Shown: piece after piece, positions 6,612 to 13,756 of the stretch
How positions within the stretch are numbered: position 1 is the stretch's first letter
Layout of the letters: each line of letters begins with the position of its first letter
Source of the DNA: CBFHSD01 sp965658375
GTDB taxonomy: Bacteria; Bacteroidota; Bacteroidia; Flavobacteriales_G; Salibacteraceae
DNA: 24,594 nt
Reading direction: 5' to 3'
Assembly: GCA_965658375.1 (NCBI GenBank)
Contig: CBFHSD010000034.1
Coordinates: 1-24,594, forward strand
The notes under the pieces: model-generated
The model's input: the letters and a program-made list of their open reading frames with translations, nothing else
Database searches by the model: none
Told to the model about the DNA's origin: nothing
Program-made: the position numbers and the translations under genes

Positions 6612-8231
6612 TTATTTGGCAATCAGCTTGCGTTCGTTCACTTTTCTTGCGGCTTCCCATCGTAAACGCATGGGTAAAAGAATGTCTTTTACATGCTGGG
6701 TTTGGGGTGTTTCTTTATTCACGCGAATGGTGGCATTCATTCCATATTTGGGTGTGGCACCTTGTAGCCAATCTCGTGTTTTTTGAACTTGCTGGTAACC
6801 CGCAGAATCATGTGGGTGGGAATCATTAAAATCTCTTGACTTGAAGCTAGAAAAGGAGTGGTTGGAATCAAGATTCAACTCAATTACAGCCTGAGCATTG
6901 GTGAGGTAAGTGTACTGCTTTCTTAGGTCTGTCCACATCAAAACACTGTCGCTTTTTTGAAAGTAGAGCAACTCTTCTAGAAACGGTTCGGGAAAAGAAT
7001 CGATGACCGGATACCATCGGTACCAGAAGCTTGCAATGATTTTCTCTTCTTCCAAATAATCATAATAAACATGAGGTAAATAGGGCATTACTGGCTCAAT
7101 GAGCAGTTCATTCTTTTTAAAAAGCCGAAACTTTTTCGGGTTTGGATTTGGCCTTTTGTGAACGCGGTGCTTTTTGCCGTAAGATTTTACCACTTCTTTT
7201 TTGATGAAGCCGTCATCGTAAAAACTGGTTTTGATTTCCATAACCTGGTTGGAGTCACCATCGTAATGCGCATAATAGTATGCGGCTGCATCGCCTGGGT
7301 GAAATAGCTCAATTTTATGGTATTCGTTTCCATTCTTCAACATCTTGTATTCCGTTCGTTTGGTTCGCGCAGAACCCACATGACCGTATTGAAAATAGGT
7401 CTTTTCTTCGTAAACCTTCTTTTGGCCTTCAAATTCTTGCTTTATTCTGCCATAGTTGGTTGGAGTGCTAAAACTCACTTTTCCATTGGCAGAATCTAGA
7501 GAGGTAACACCTCGTAGTTGAGACCATTTGTATGAAGTGCTGTTGTTTGTAATGTGCTCTGTATAGTAGCTTGTATCGCTTCCGCTCATGAGCCATTTAT
7601 CGATTGCTCCGTTTCTACAATCTTGCTTGTACGTGAAAGATCCATCCAAGCGTTTTACCTCATCAAACACGTCTATGCCTTTGTCTTTATGAATTGAAAA
7701 CTGGTAAGCGGCCCCTTCAATACTATCTCGCCAAAGCAAGACCAACTCATCTCCAAAAGCAGAATGCATCGAAACCAAAACTCTGTCTTCATATGCTTTT
7801 TGAATCAGCCCTTCTTCGGTACGCAGAAACTCGTTTGTGAGTGAACCCGAGGCATCGTATTCCAAACACTTGTAATAGCTGGTATTCCAAGATTCCATTT
7901 GCCGAATTTTCCATTGATCGTCTTTCAGAATACGCTCATTTATACTTCCCCAGTTTCTTGTGCTTGTCTCTTCTGTCCACCCATTTGGGAAGGTTTTTTT
8001 AATGAACTTATTTTCTAGGTGCTTACGTGTGGTAATTTGGTCTAGCGTTGAATCAAAAAAGGCGTAATACAAGGTGTCTTCACCAACCTTTAGCAAAACC
8101 TCTTTGGCTTGATTTTCTCTAAAAAAACCCGCACCATAGGAAGTTGAGAAGCTGAATGAGTTGTTGAATACTGGAGACTGACCAAAAATTTGATTGAACG
8201 TAAAGAAGAGTAGAAGCAATAAAAATCTCAT
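6612..8231 (-). CDS. Exported protein of unknown function, possible TonB-C-like C-terminal domain
   Basis: A 539-residue protein I do not recognise. It begins with a clear signal peptide (MRFLLLLLFFTFNQIFGQ), which decides the start; the frame is open back to 8384 but that extension is not hydrophobic in the right way and would run into pgk. The body is rich in aromatic residues and short beta-like segments, with scattered MORN-type phrases such as FYDDGFIKKEVV. The last about 90 residues (AVIELNLDSNHSFSSFKSRD, then TRDWLQGATPKYG and IRVNKE) loosely follow the pattern of the TonB C-terminal fold, where a W-x-x-A motif sits between strands; this is inference. It lies 41 bases upstream of holB and faces away from pgk. 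Confidence 0.8.
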   Translation of the reverse strand: MRFLLLLLFFTFNQIFGQSPVFNNSFSFSTSYGAGFFRENQAKEVLLKVGEDTLYYAFFDSTLDQITTRKHLENKFIKKTFPNGWTEETSTRNWGSINERILKDDQWKIRQMESWNTSYYKCLEYDASGSLTNEFLRTEEGLIQKAYEDRVLVSMHSAFGDELVLLWRDSIEGAAYQFSIHKDKGIDVFDEVKRLDGSFTYKQDCRNGAIDKWLMSGSDTSYYTEHITNNSTSYKWSQLRGVTSLDSANGKVSFSTPTNYGRIKQEFEGQKKVYEEKTYFQYGHVGSARTKRTEYKMLKNGNEYHKIELFHPGDAAAYYYAHYDGDSNQVMEIKTSFYDDGFIKKEVVKSYGKKHRVHKRPNPNPKKFRLFKKNELLIEPVMPYLPHVYYDYLEEEKIIASFWYRWYPVIDSFPEPFLEELLYFQKSDSVLMWTDLRKQYTYLTNAQAVIELNLDSNHSFSSFKSRDFNDSHPHDSAGYQQVQKTRDWLQGATPKYGMNATIRVNKETPQTQHVKDILLPMRLRWEAARKVNERKLIAK

Positions 8232-8314
8232 AGGTAAATTGGCATGAAACAATTCAAGGATGCGACATTCCAAGGCAATCCATACTTCTTGCTTATTATT
8301 TGTGAACCAAAGCA

Positions 8315-8344
8315 TTGTACAATCAATAGAATTGCAAACCTTTG
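8315..8344 (+). promoter_or_regulatory. Candidate promoter of pgk
   Basis: TTG at 8315-8317 is followed after 19 bases by AACCTTTG (8337-8344), one mismatch from TAnnTTTG. This leaves 30 bases before the pgk ATG. Confidence 0.4.
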
Positions 8345-8374
8345 TGACCTTAAACATAGTCAAACCAAGCGATA

Positions 8375-9565
8375 ATGACAACAATTGACAATTTTGATTG
8401 GGCTGGAAAAAAAGCCTTGATACGAGTGGATTTCAACGTTCCCTTGAACAATGATTTTCAAGTTACAGATGATACCCGCATGCGTGCAGCTTTACCAACC
8501 ATCAAAGCCATTTTAAACCAAGGAGGTTCGGTTGTTTTAATGTCGCACCTAGGGAGGCCAAAGAACGGTCCAGAAGAGAAATTCTCTTTGTATCATTTGG
8601 TTCAACCCTTGAGTCAATTGCTTGAAACAGAGGTCAATTTTGGAGGCGATTGTATCGGAAGTAGTGCTTTTGAAAGTAGTGAAAACTTGAAGTCAGGAGA
8701 AGTGCTTCTACTAGAGAACCTTCGCTTTTACAAAGAAGAGAAAGCAGGAGATCTAGCCTTTGCACAAAAGCTTACTAAGCATGGAGACATTTATGTAAAC
8801 GATGCCTTTGGAACCGCTCACAGAGCACATGCGTCTACCGCAGTTATTGCAGAATACTTTAGTGGAAGTAAATGCTTTGGATATGTGATGGCGGGTGAGT
8901 TGCAGAGTGTTCAAAAGCTCATGAATGAAGCAGAAAAGCCAACAACAGCCATCATTGGTGGAGCCAAAGTGTCATCTAAAATAGGCATCATAGAGAACCT
9001 TCTTCCCAAGGCAGATCACATCATTATTGGCGGTGGAATGGCCTACACTTTTGCCAAAGCACAAGGCGGAAACATAGGAAACTCTTTGTGTGAAGATGAT
9101 TACTTGAATACGGCAATAGAAGTATTGAAAAAAGCAAAAGAGCAAGGTGTTGAAATACACTTGCCTGTAGACAGCATCAACGCGGATAGCTTTAGCAATG
9201 ATGCAAATCGCGAGTTGACAGATGCGATGAACATACCTGATGGTTGGATGGGAATGGACATTGGTCATAAAACCATTGAGAATTACAAACAATGCATCAT
9301 GAATTCCAAGACCATTTTGTGGAACGGACCAATGGGCGTGTTTGAATTCGAAAACTTTAGCAAAGGAACCAAAGAAGCAGCATTAGCTGTAGCTGCGAGC
9401 ACTAAAAATGGCGCCTACTCTTTAGTAGGCGGTGGCGATTCTGTAGCCGCTGTAAACAAGTTCAACCTCGCAAACGATGTAAGCTACGTATCTACTGGTG
9501 GAGGTGCCTTACTAGAATTGATTGAAGGAAAAGAATTGCCTGGTGTAAAGGCGATTATGAGCTAA
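8375..9565 (+). CDS. pgk: Phosphoglycerate kinase
   Basis: A 396-residue protein, the normal length for bacterial PGK. It catalyses the reversible transfer of phosphate from 1,3-bisphosphoglycerate to ADP in glycolysis and gluconeogenesis, in the cytoplasm. The signature RVDFNVPL is at residues 17-24, HLGRPK at 58-63, ENLRFYKEEKAGD in the N-domain, VNDAFGTAHRAHAST, WNGPMGVFEFE and the nucleotide-site glycine run LVGGGDSVAAV near the C-terminus. All key elements are intact. The start ATG is followed at once by the usual WAGKKALIRVD context. It is transcribed divergently from the exported unknown protein and is followed by a weak terminator before phhB. Confidence 0.98.
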   Translation: MTTIDNFDWAGKKALIRVDFNVPLNNDFQVTDDTRMRAALPTIKAILNQGGSVVLMSHLGRPKNGPEEKFSLYHLVQPLSQLLETEVNFGGDCIGSSAFESSENLKSGEVLLLENLRFYKEEKAGDLAFAQKLTKHGDIYVNDAFGTAHRAHASTAVIAEYFSGSKCFGYVMAGELQSVQKLMNEAEKPTTAIIGGAKVSSKIGIIENLLPKADHIIIGGGMAYTFAKAQGGNIGNSLCEDDYLNTAIEVLKKAKEQGVEIHLPVDSINADSFSNDANRELTDAMNIPDGWMGMDIGHKTIENYKQCIMNSKTILWNGPMGVFEFENFSKGTKEAALAVAASTKNGAYSLVGGGDSVAAVNKFNLANDVSYVSTGGGALLELIEGKELPGVKAIMS

Positions 9566-9589
9566 ATAATAGAAGAAATATTCTTAAAG

Positions 9590-9615
9590 AACCTCTGCGC
9601 AAGTAGGTTTTTTTT
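9590..9615 (+). terminator. Probable intrinsic terminator of pgk
   Basis: AACCTCT and AG(T)AGGTT pair around a GCGCA loop, with one bulged T, followed by eight T. It starts 24 bases after the pgk stop. The T-run runs into the -33 region of the phhB promoter. Confidence 0.5.
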
Positions 9616-9641
9616 GTGCTTTGTTGCCTGTACTATCTTTG
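9613..9641 (+). promoter_or_regulatory. Promoter of phhB (TTTG...TATCTTTG)
   Basis: TTTG at 9613-9616 and an exact TAnnTTTG box, TATCTTTG, at 9634-9641 with 17 bases between. The ATG of phhB follows 16 bases later. It lies partly on the pgk terminator T-run. Confidence 0.55.
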
Positions 9642-9657
9642 GTGCAAAGCTCCAGCA

Positions 9658-9933
9658 ATGAATGCATCAGAAATAACTTCAGCAATGGCTACTCTTCATC
9701 CAGATTGGAAACATGAAGGCATTACCCTGCAACGCACCTTTAGCTTCTCCAATTTTGTAGAAGCCTTTTCTTTCATGACAAGCGTGGCTTTGGTGGCAGA
9801 ACACCTCAACCATCACCCCAATTGGAGCAACGTTTACAATACCGTAGAAGTGAGCCTTTCTACCCACGATGCCGGAGGGATTACCCCAAAAGATTTTGCT
9901 TTGGCTATGGAGATGGACAAACTTGTGGATTAA
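9658..9933 (+). CDS. phhB: 4a-hydroxytetrahydrobiopterin dehydratase (pterin-4a-carbinolamine dehydratase)
   Basis: A 91-residue protein of PCD family size. It dehydrates 4a-hydroxytetrahydrobiopterin, the by-product of aromatic amino-acid hydroxylases such as phenylalanine hydroxylase, so the pterin cofactor can be recycled. The active-site motif is complete: E48-H49-x-x-H52-H53-P54-x-W56-x-N58-x-Y60, with H70 in LSTHDAGG, the usual third region, then ITPKDFALA. The frame is open upstream to 9616, but the promoter box at 9634-9641 lies there, so the ATG at 9658 is preferred. No aromatic hydroxylase gene is in the window. A 51-base gap separates it from aspS. Confidence 0.93.
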   Translation: MNASEITSAMATLHPDWKHEGITLQRTFSFSNFVEAFSFMTSVALVAEHLNHHPNWSNVYNTVEVSLSTHDAGGITPKDFALAMEMDKLVD

Positions 9934-9959
9934 CAAACTTCTACTCCCTCGCATCTCAT

Positions 9960-9967
9960 TATCTTCG
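9960..9967 (+). promoter_or_regulatory. TATCTTCG box before aspS
   Basis: One mismatch from TAnnTTTG, 17 bases before the aspS ATG, the same distance as in phhB, ptrB and pheS. No TTG lies at the normal -33 distance, so it is weak. Confidence 0.3.
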
Positions 9968-9984
9968 CGGCAAATTTTGTAAGC

Positions 9985-11736
9985 ATGTATAGAACGCACA
10001 CCTGTGGCGCATTGCGCATTGCCGATGTAGGTACAACCGTTAAACTTTCTGGCTGGGTACAACGCAGTAGAGATTTAGGAGGCATGACTTTCCTTGATCT
10101 AAGAGACCGTTATGGAATAACGCAGTTGGCCTTTAACGATGAGTGGAATGAAGGCCTATTGGCAGAAGCCCGTAAGTTGGGCCGTGAGTTTGTGGTACAA
10201 GCTGAAGGTGAAGTGATTGAGCGCAGCTCTAAGAACAAGAACCTGCCAACAGGAGAGGTAGAAATTAAAGTGACAGGATTAAAAGTCTTGAACACTTCTA
10301 AAACGCCTCCTTTTACCATTGAAGATGATACCGATGGGGGAGAGGAATTGAGAATGAAGTACCGCTACCTCGACCTTCGTAGAAATCCGCTCAAGAAAAA
10401 CATGGTGGTACGTCATAAGCTGGCTTTAGAAACACGAAAGTTTCTAGATAGCCAAGACTTTATGGAAATTGAAACACCTTACCTCATTAAGTCTACACCA
10501 GAAGGCGCACGCGATTTTGTGGTTCCTAGCCGCATGAATCCAGGTGAATTTTACGCCTTGCCACAGTCGCCTCAAACCTTTAAACAGCTCTTGATGGTTT
10601 CTGGGTACGACCGCTATTTTCAAATAGTGCGTTGTTTTAGAGACGAAGATTTACGTCAAGATCGCCAGCCTGAATTTACGCAGATTGACTGCGAAATGAG
10701 CTTTGTAGATCAAGAAGATATCTTGCAAACTTTTGGCGGTTTGGCCAAGCACCTCTACAAGGAGGTAATCAATATTGAGCTTCCAGAATTCAAACGCATG
10801 ACGTATGCTGACGCGATGCGCCTGTATGGAAGCGATAAACCAGATATTCGTTTTGGGATGCAGTTTGCAGAACTCAACGACCTTGCTCAAAACAAAGGTT
10901 TTAAAGTGTTTGACAGTGCAGAGTTGGTAGTGGGTATTTGCGCTCCTGGATGCGCTACATATTCTAGAAAAGACCTCGATAAACTCACCGATTGGATGAA
11001 GCGCCCACAGATTGGTGCCAAAGGCATGGTGTGGATCAAATTCAACGAAGATGGCAGCATTAAATCTGCCGTAGATAAATTCTACAGCCAAGAAGATTTA
11101 AAAGCTTGGGGCGAACGAGCTGGCGCAAAACCGGGCGATTTGATGTTGGTATTGAGTGGTGAGACTGATGCAACACGCAAACAATTGAATGAATTGCGCT
11201 TGGAAATGGGAAACCGTCTAGGCTTGAGAGATGGTGGTTTTGCACCACTTTGGGTACTGGACTTCCCTTTACTCGAGTGGGATGAAGACACTCAACGTTA
11301 CCATGCCATGCACCACCCTTTTACATCACCTAAGGCAGAAGACATTGAAAAGATGGAAACTGCACCCGGAGAAGTAAGAGCCAATGCTTACGACATGGTA
11401 GTGAATGGTGTTGAATTAGGTGGAGGTTCTATCCGTATTCACGACAAAACACTTCAAAAACGCATGTTCTCTTTGCTTGGGTTTAGTGATGAGGAAGCAC
11501 AAAACCAATTTGGTTTCTTGATGAACGCCTTTGAGTTTGGAGCTCCACCACATGGCGGCATTGCTTTTGGTTTTGACCGCATGGCAGCCGTAGCAGCCGG
11601 ACAAGAAAACATACGTGATTTCATTGCCTTCCCAAAAAATAACTCGGGTAGAGACGTGATGATTGATTCTCCAAGTCCTATTGACGCAACGCAATTTGAT
11701 GAATTGGAAATTCAACTGAATTTGAAGGAGAAATAA
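9985..11736 (+). CDS. aspS: Aspartate-tRNA ligase
   Basis: A 583-residue class II synthetase of bacterial type that charges tRNA-Asp. The N-terminal OB-fold anticodon-binding domain opens MYRTHTCGAL and contains LSGWVQRSRDLGG. Catalytic motif 2 is FRDEDLRQDRQPEFTQID, the flipping-loop and aspartate-site segments are present (STPEGARDFVVPSR, QSPQTFKQLLM), and motif 3 is GIAFGFDRMAAV. The middle GAD insertion domain typical of bacterial AspRS is present, giving the usual length. Whether it also charges tRNA-Asn cannot be judged from this. It is followed by a strong terminator 22 bases after the stop. Confidence 0.98.
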   Translation: MYRTHTCGALRIADVGTTVKLSGWVQRSRDLGGMTFLDLRDRYGITQLAFNDEWNEGLLAEARKLGREFVVQAEGEVIERSSKNKNLPTGEVEIKVTGLKVLNTSKTPPFTIEDDTDGGEELRMKYRYLDLRRNPLKKNMVVRHKLALETRKFLDSQDFMEIETPYLIKSTPEGARDFVVPSRMNPGEFYALPQSPQTFKQLLMVSGYDRYFQIVRCFRDEDLRQDRQPEFTQIDCEMSFVDQEDILQTFGGLAKHLYKEVINIELPEFKRMTYADAMRLYGSDKPDIRFGMQFAELNDLAQNKGFKVFDSAELVVGICAPGCATYSRKDLDKLTDWMKRPQIGAKGMVWIKFNEDGSIKSAVDKFYSQEDLKAWGERAGAKPGDLMLVLSGETDATRKQLNELRLEMGNRLGLRDGGFAPLWVLDFPLLEWDEDTQRYHAMHHPFTSPKAEDIEKMETAPGEVRANAYDMVVNGVELGGGSIRIHDKTLQKRMFSLLGFSDEEAQNQFGFLMNAFEFGAPPHGGIAFGFDRMAAVAAGQENIRDFIAFPKNNSGRDVMIDSPSPIDATQFDELEIQLNLKEK

Positions 11737-11758
11737 TCCTATACATTGAAACAGAAAA

Positions 11759-11788
11759 AGCTCCAACAGCAATGTTGGGGCTTTTTTT
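11759..11788 (+). terminator. Intrinsic terminator of aspS (copy 1 of a repeated terminator)
   Basis: AGCTCCAAC (11759-11767) pairs with GTTGGGGCT (11774-11782) through a 6-base AGCAAT loop with one T-G wobble, followed by seven T. A near-identical copy lies at 12485-12513. Confidence 0.85.
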
Positions 11789-11895
11789 GTAAGATTCATA
11801 GCACTAATAATAGGGATGTGTTTATACCTGTTTTCAGTGATAAGTAATTTTTAATTTAATTTGAGACGCCCATTCAAGTAATACACTATTTCACA

Positions 11896-12462
11896 ATGAA
11901 GTTCTCACTAATTATTACCCTGTTGTTTTGTTTTTCGAGCATCTATGGACAACAGAAATATGAATCATCTTTCTCAAAAAGATATGATAAGAAGGCCAAG
12001 TATGAGCTGAAAGATCTGTCAGGGAATACCGTCATGACTTTTATAAGAGATCATAAAGACAGACAAATATCGGCTGGAGTAAACTCCTATTTCTTGCTCA
12101 ACAGAAGTTTATTGAAAGATTCGGTAGGGAATGAAATAGCCACTTTCAAGAAACATGCAATCATATTAACTGAAGATCACATCATAATTGAAGAACAATC
12201 TGATGGAAGTGGATGGACATACTTTCAAGACGGTAAGCAACTAGTAAAAATTAACTACGATTTCTTCGAAGCTACTCACAGCTATTCATTTGTTGTAGAA
12301 GCAGATCTTAGAAGTGAATTGCACCAATACATTACCATGATAAGCCTTGGAAAAGCAGAAAAATTTATGGTGATGGAATACAAACCGAAATGGGTTGGAA
12401 TGCTTGTAGCTGGTATACTAGGGGGAGCAACGGGCTATTTAGTAGGCTCAAGCATCAATTAA
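11896..12462 (+). CDS. Exported protein of unknown function with C-terminal glycine-rich hydrophobic segment
   Basis: A 188-residue protein I do not recognise. MKFSLIITLLFCFSSIYGQQ is a clear signal peptide cleaved after Gly. The middle is polar and beta-rich (DLSGNTVMTFIRDH, VNSYFLLNRSLLKDSVGNEI, ATFKKHAIILTEDHI). The end, WVGMLVAGILGGATGYLVG, is a hydrophobic glycine-rich helix that could anchor the protein or act in oligomers, like glycine-zipper segments. Base use appears more AT-rich than pgk and aspS beside it. The gene lies between two near-identical terminators, about 160 bases after aspS, and no convincing promoter box is seen in front of it. Confidence 0.8.
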   Translation: MKFSLIITLLFCFSSIYGQQKYESSFSKRYDKKAKYELKDLSGNTVMTFIRDHKDRQISAGVNSYFLLNRSLLKDSVGNEIATFKKHAIILTEDHIIIEEQSDGSGWTYFQDGKQLVKINYDFFEATHSYSFVVEADLRSELHQYITMISLGKAEKFMVMEYKPKWVGMLVAGILGGATGYLVGSSIN

Positions 12463-12484
12463 AGAAGGGAATTTAAAACAGAAA

Positions 12485-12513
12485 AGCTCCAACAGCAATA
12501 TTGGGGCTTTTTT
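12485..12513 (+). terminator. Intrinsic terminator (copy 2 of the repeated terminator)
   Basis: AGCTCCAA pairs with TTGGGGCT around CAGCAATA, followed by six T. The roughly 37-base segment including the upstream ACAGAAAA differs from copy 1 at 11749-11788 by about one substitution and small length changes in A and T runs. Its end touches the stop codon of the convergent small membrane gene. Confidence 0.8.
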
Positions 12514-12763
12514 AGTCCCCACCAAATCCAGTGGTCTGTTTCCAGTTGTCTTTGAATTTCATTTTTCCTTTTGATTTTGGAATTTTTGTATCCAAGACAA
12601 ACAACACAATTCCGCACCAAAAAAATGGGATAAGCCAGACTAAATAGAGATTGATTTTTTTCTGTGCTCGTTCCAGTAATGGAGAGGTGATTAGTCTATA
12701 GGAAGAATATCCTGAGGAAATAAGATAGAGGACAATAAGTGCGATGATTATTTTGGATTCCAT
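12512..12763 (-). CDS. Small two-helix membrane protein, unknown function
   Basis: An 83-residue protein with two predicted helices, IIIALIVLYLISSGYSSY and INLYLVWLIPFFWCGIVLFV, joined by a short basic linker, and a Lys-rich polar tail. The second helix resembles the short hydrophobic PLDc_N-type segment found in many small membrane proteins, but that is a weak likeness. The frame extends to an ATG at 12784; I prefer the ATG at 12763 because a TAnnTTCG box (12769-12776) ends 5 bases before it and the extra seven residues add nothing. Its stop overlaps the T-run of the convergent upstream gene's terminator. Confidence 0.6.
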   Translation of the reverse strand: MESKIIIALIVLYLISSGYSSYRLITSPLLERAQKKINLYLVWLIPFFWCGIVLFVLDTKIPKSKGKMKFKDNWKQTTGFGGD

Positions 12764-12768
12764 GGTAG

Positions 12769-12776
12769 CGAAGGTA
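12769..12776 (-). promoter_or_regulatory. TACCTTCG box before the small membrane gene
   Basis: One mismatch from TAnnTTTG on the minus strand, 5 bases before the ATG at 12763. Confidence 0.25.
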
Positions 12777-12902
12777 AAGGACATGAAGAATTCTGGAGGT
12801 TTTCTTCTGTTTAAAATAAGAAGAACGACTAAGCTCTAGCGTTGCCTATGTTTGGCAAAATTTCTTCTCTGTTCAACATTTTGAAGAGTTGAGTGTGGGA
12901 AT

Positions 12903-12933
12903 AAAAAAGCCCTGACGATAAATGTCAGGGCTT
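12903..12933 (-). terminator. Intrinsic terminator of yebC
   Basis: AAGCCCTGAC (12907-12916) and GTCAGGGCTT (12924-12933) make a perfect 10-bp stem with a 7-base loop. On the minus strand the stem is followed by a T-run. It begins 23 bases after the yebC stop. Confidence 0.9.
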
Positions 12934-12955
12934 CAGATGTATTGTTGAAATCTAA

Positions 12956-13684
12956 CTACTCAATATTCGTGTACACTGCCTGCACATCATCGTCTTCATC
13001 CAATTTGTCAAGCAGTTTTTCAATGTTTGTAAGTTGTTCGTCTGTAAAGTTTACCGGAGAGGTTGGGATGCGTTTTAGGTTCGCCTTTTTAACATCAAAC
13101 TTCTTGGCTTCCAAAGCATCGTTGAGCGAACCAAAATCGGTGTAATCGGCTGTAATCACAACCATGTTTGGATCTTCTCCTTCCATCTCATCTTCTTCTA
13201 TGCTTTCTAGTCCAGCGTCAATCAGCTCCAATTCCAGCTCTTCCAAGTCCATCTCATCTGTTTTTTCCATTTCAAAAACAGCTTTTCTGTTGAACATAAA
13301 TTCAAGAGATCCCGTAGGTACTAGGCTTCCGTCAGATTTATTGAAATAAGATTTTACATTGGCCACTGTGCGTGTAGAGTTGTCGGTAGCGCATTCAACA
13401 AAAACAAGCACTCCATGTGGTCCTTTCCCTTCGTAATTGACCTCTGCAAAGTTTGCCGCATCTTTACCTTCTGCCCGTTTAATGGCATTGGTAATATTGT
13501 CTTTGGGCATGTTTTGAGCCTTCGCATTTTGAATAGCCGTACGCAATTTAGAGTTGGTATCTGGGTCGCTACCACCTTCCTTAGCCGCCACAGTAATGGC
13601 TTTGGCCAGTTTTGGAAATATGCGCGACATAGACGCCCAGCGTTTTTCTTTTGCTGCTCTTCTGTATTCAAATGCTCTTCCCAT
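12956..13684 (-). CDS. yebC: YebC/PmpR family protein
   Basis: A 242-residue protein of normal YebC length. It begins MGRAFEYRRAAKEKRW, with MSRIFPKLAKAITVAAKEGG, AKAQNMPKDNITNAIKRAEG and NYEGKGPHGVLVFVECATDN, the conserved core of the family. The family was long called a DNA-binding regulator; more recent work ties members to easing ribosome stalling on proline-rich stretches. Which role applies here cannot be told. The C-terminal acidic region (EEDEMEGEDP) is usual. The frame allows a start at 13702, but the family start MGRAFEY is at 13684. An exact TAnnTTTG box lies 19 bases upstream. Confidence 0.95.
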   Translation of the reverse strand: MGRAFEYRRAAKEKRWASMSRIFPKLAKAITVAAKEGGSDPDTNSKLRTAIQNAKAQNMPKDNITNAIKRAEGKDAANFAEVNYEGKGPHGVLVFVECATDNSTRTVANVKSYFNKSDGSLVPTGSLEFMFNRKAVFEMEKTDEMDLEELELELIDAGLESIEEDEMEGEDPNMVVITADYTDFGSLNDALEAKKFDVKKANLKRIPTSPVNFTDEQLTNIEKLLDKLDEDDDVQAVYTNIE

Positions 13685-13703
13685 AATTGTGCTTGCTTTC
13701 ACG

Positions 13704-13711
13704 CAAAAATA
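13704..13711 (-). promoter_or_regulatory. -7 box of yebC (TATTTTTG)
   Basis: Exact TAnnTTTG on the minus strand, 19 bases before the yebC ATG. It forms an inverted repeat with the box of the divergent gene at 13743-13750. Confidence 0.5.
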
Positions 13712-13742
13712 GTGATGTGTTTAGGATAGAAAAATCTTAAGC

Positions 13743-13750
13743 TATTTTTG
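13743..13750 (+). promoter_or_regulatory. -7 box of the TlpA-type lipoprotein gene (TATTTTTG)
   Basis: Exact TAnnTTTG, 6 bases before the ATG at 13757 or 12 before the ATG at 13763. No TTG is seen 17-23 bases upstream. Confidence 0.45.
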
Positions 13751-13756
13751 AGGCCT

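Noticed and set aside
6571..6660. Longer holB start at 6660
   Set aside because: It would overlap the 3' end of the preceding gene by 49 bases, and the family start and a promoter box both point to 6570.
8232..8384. N-terminal extension of the exported unknown protein up to 8384
   Set aside because: It places 51 residues before an obvious signal peptide and would overlap the start of pgk.
10651..11091. 146-codon minus-strand frame inside aspS, and other long antisense frames in pbp1A, ptrB and the TlpA-type gene
   Set aside because: They are shadows of strongly conserved plus or minus genes with no protein-like features of their own.
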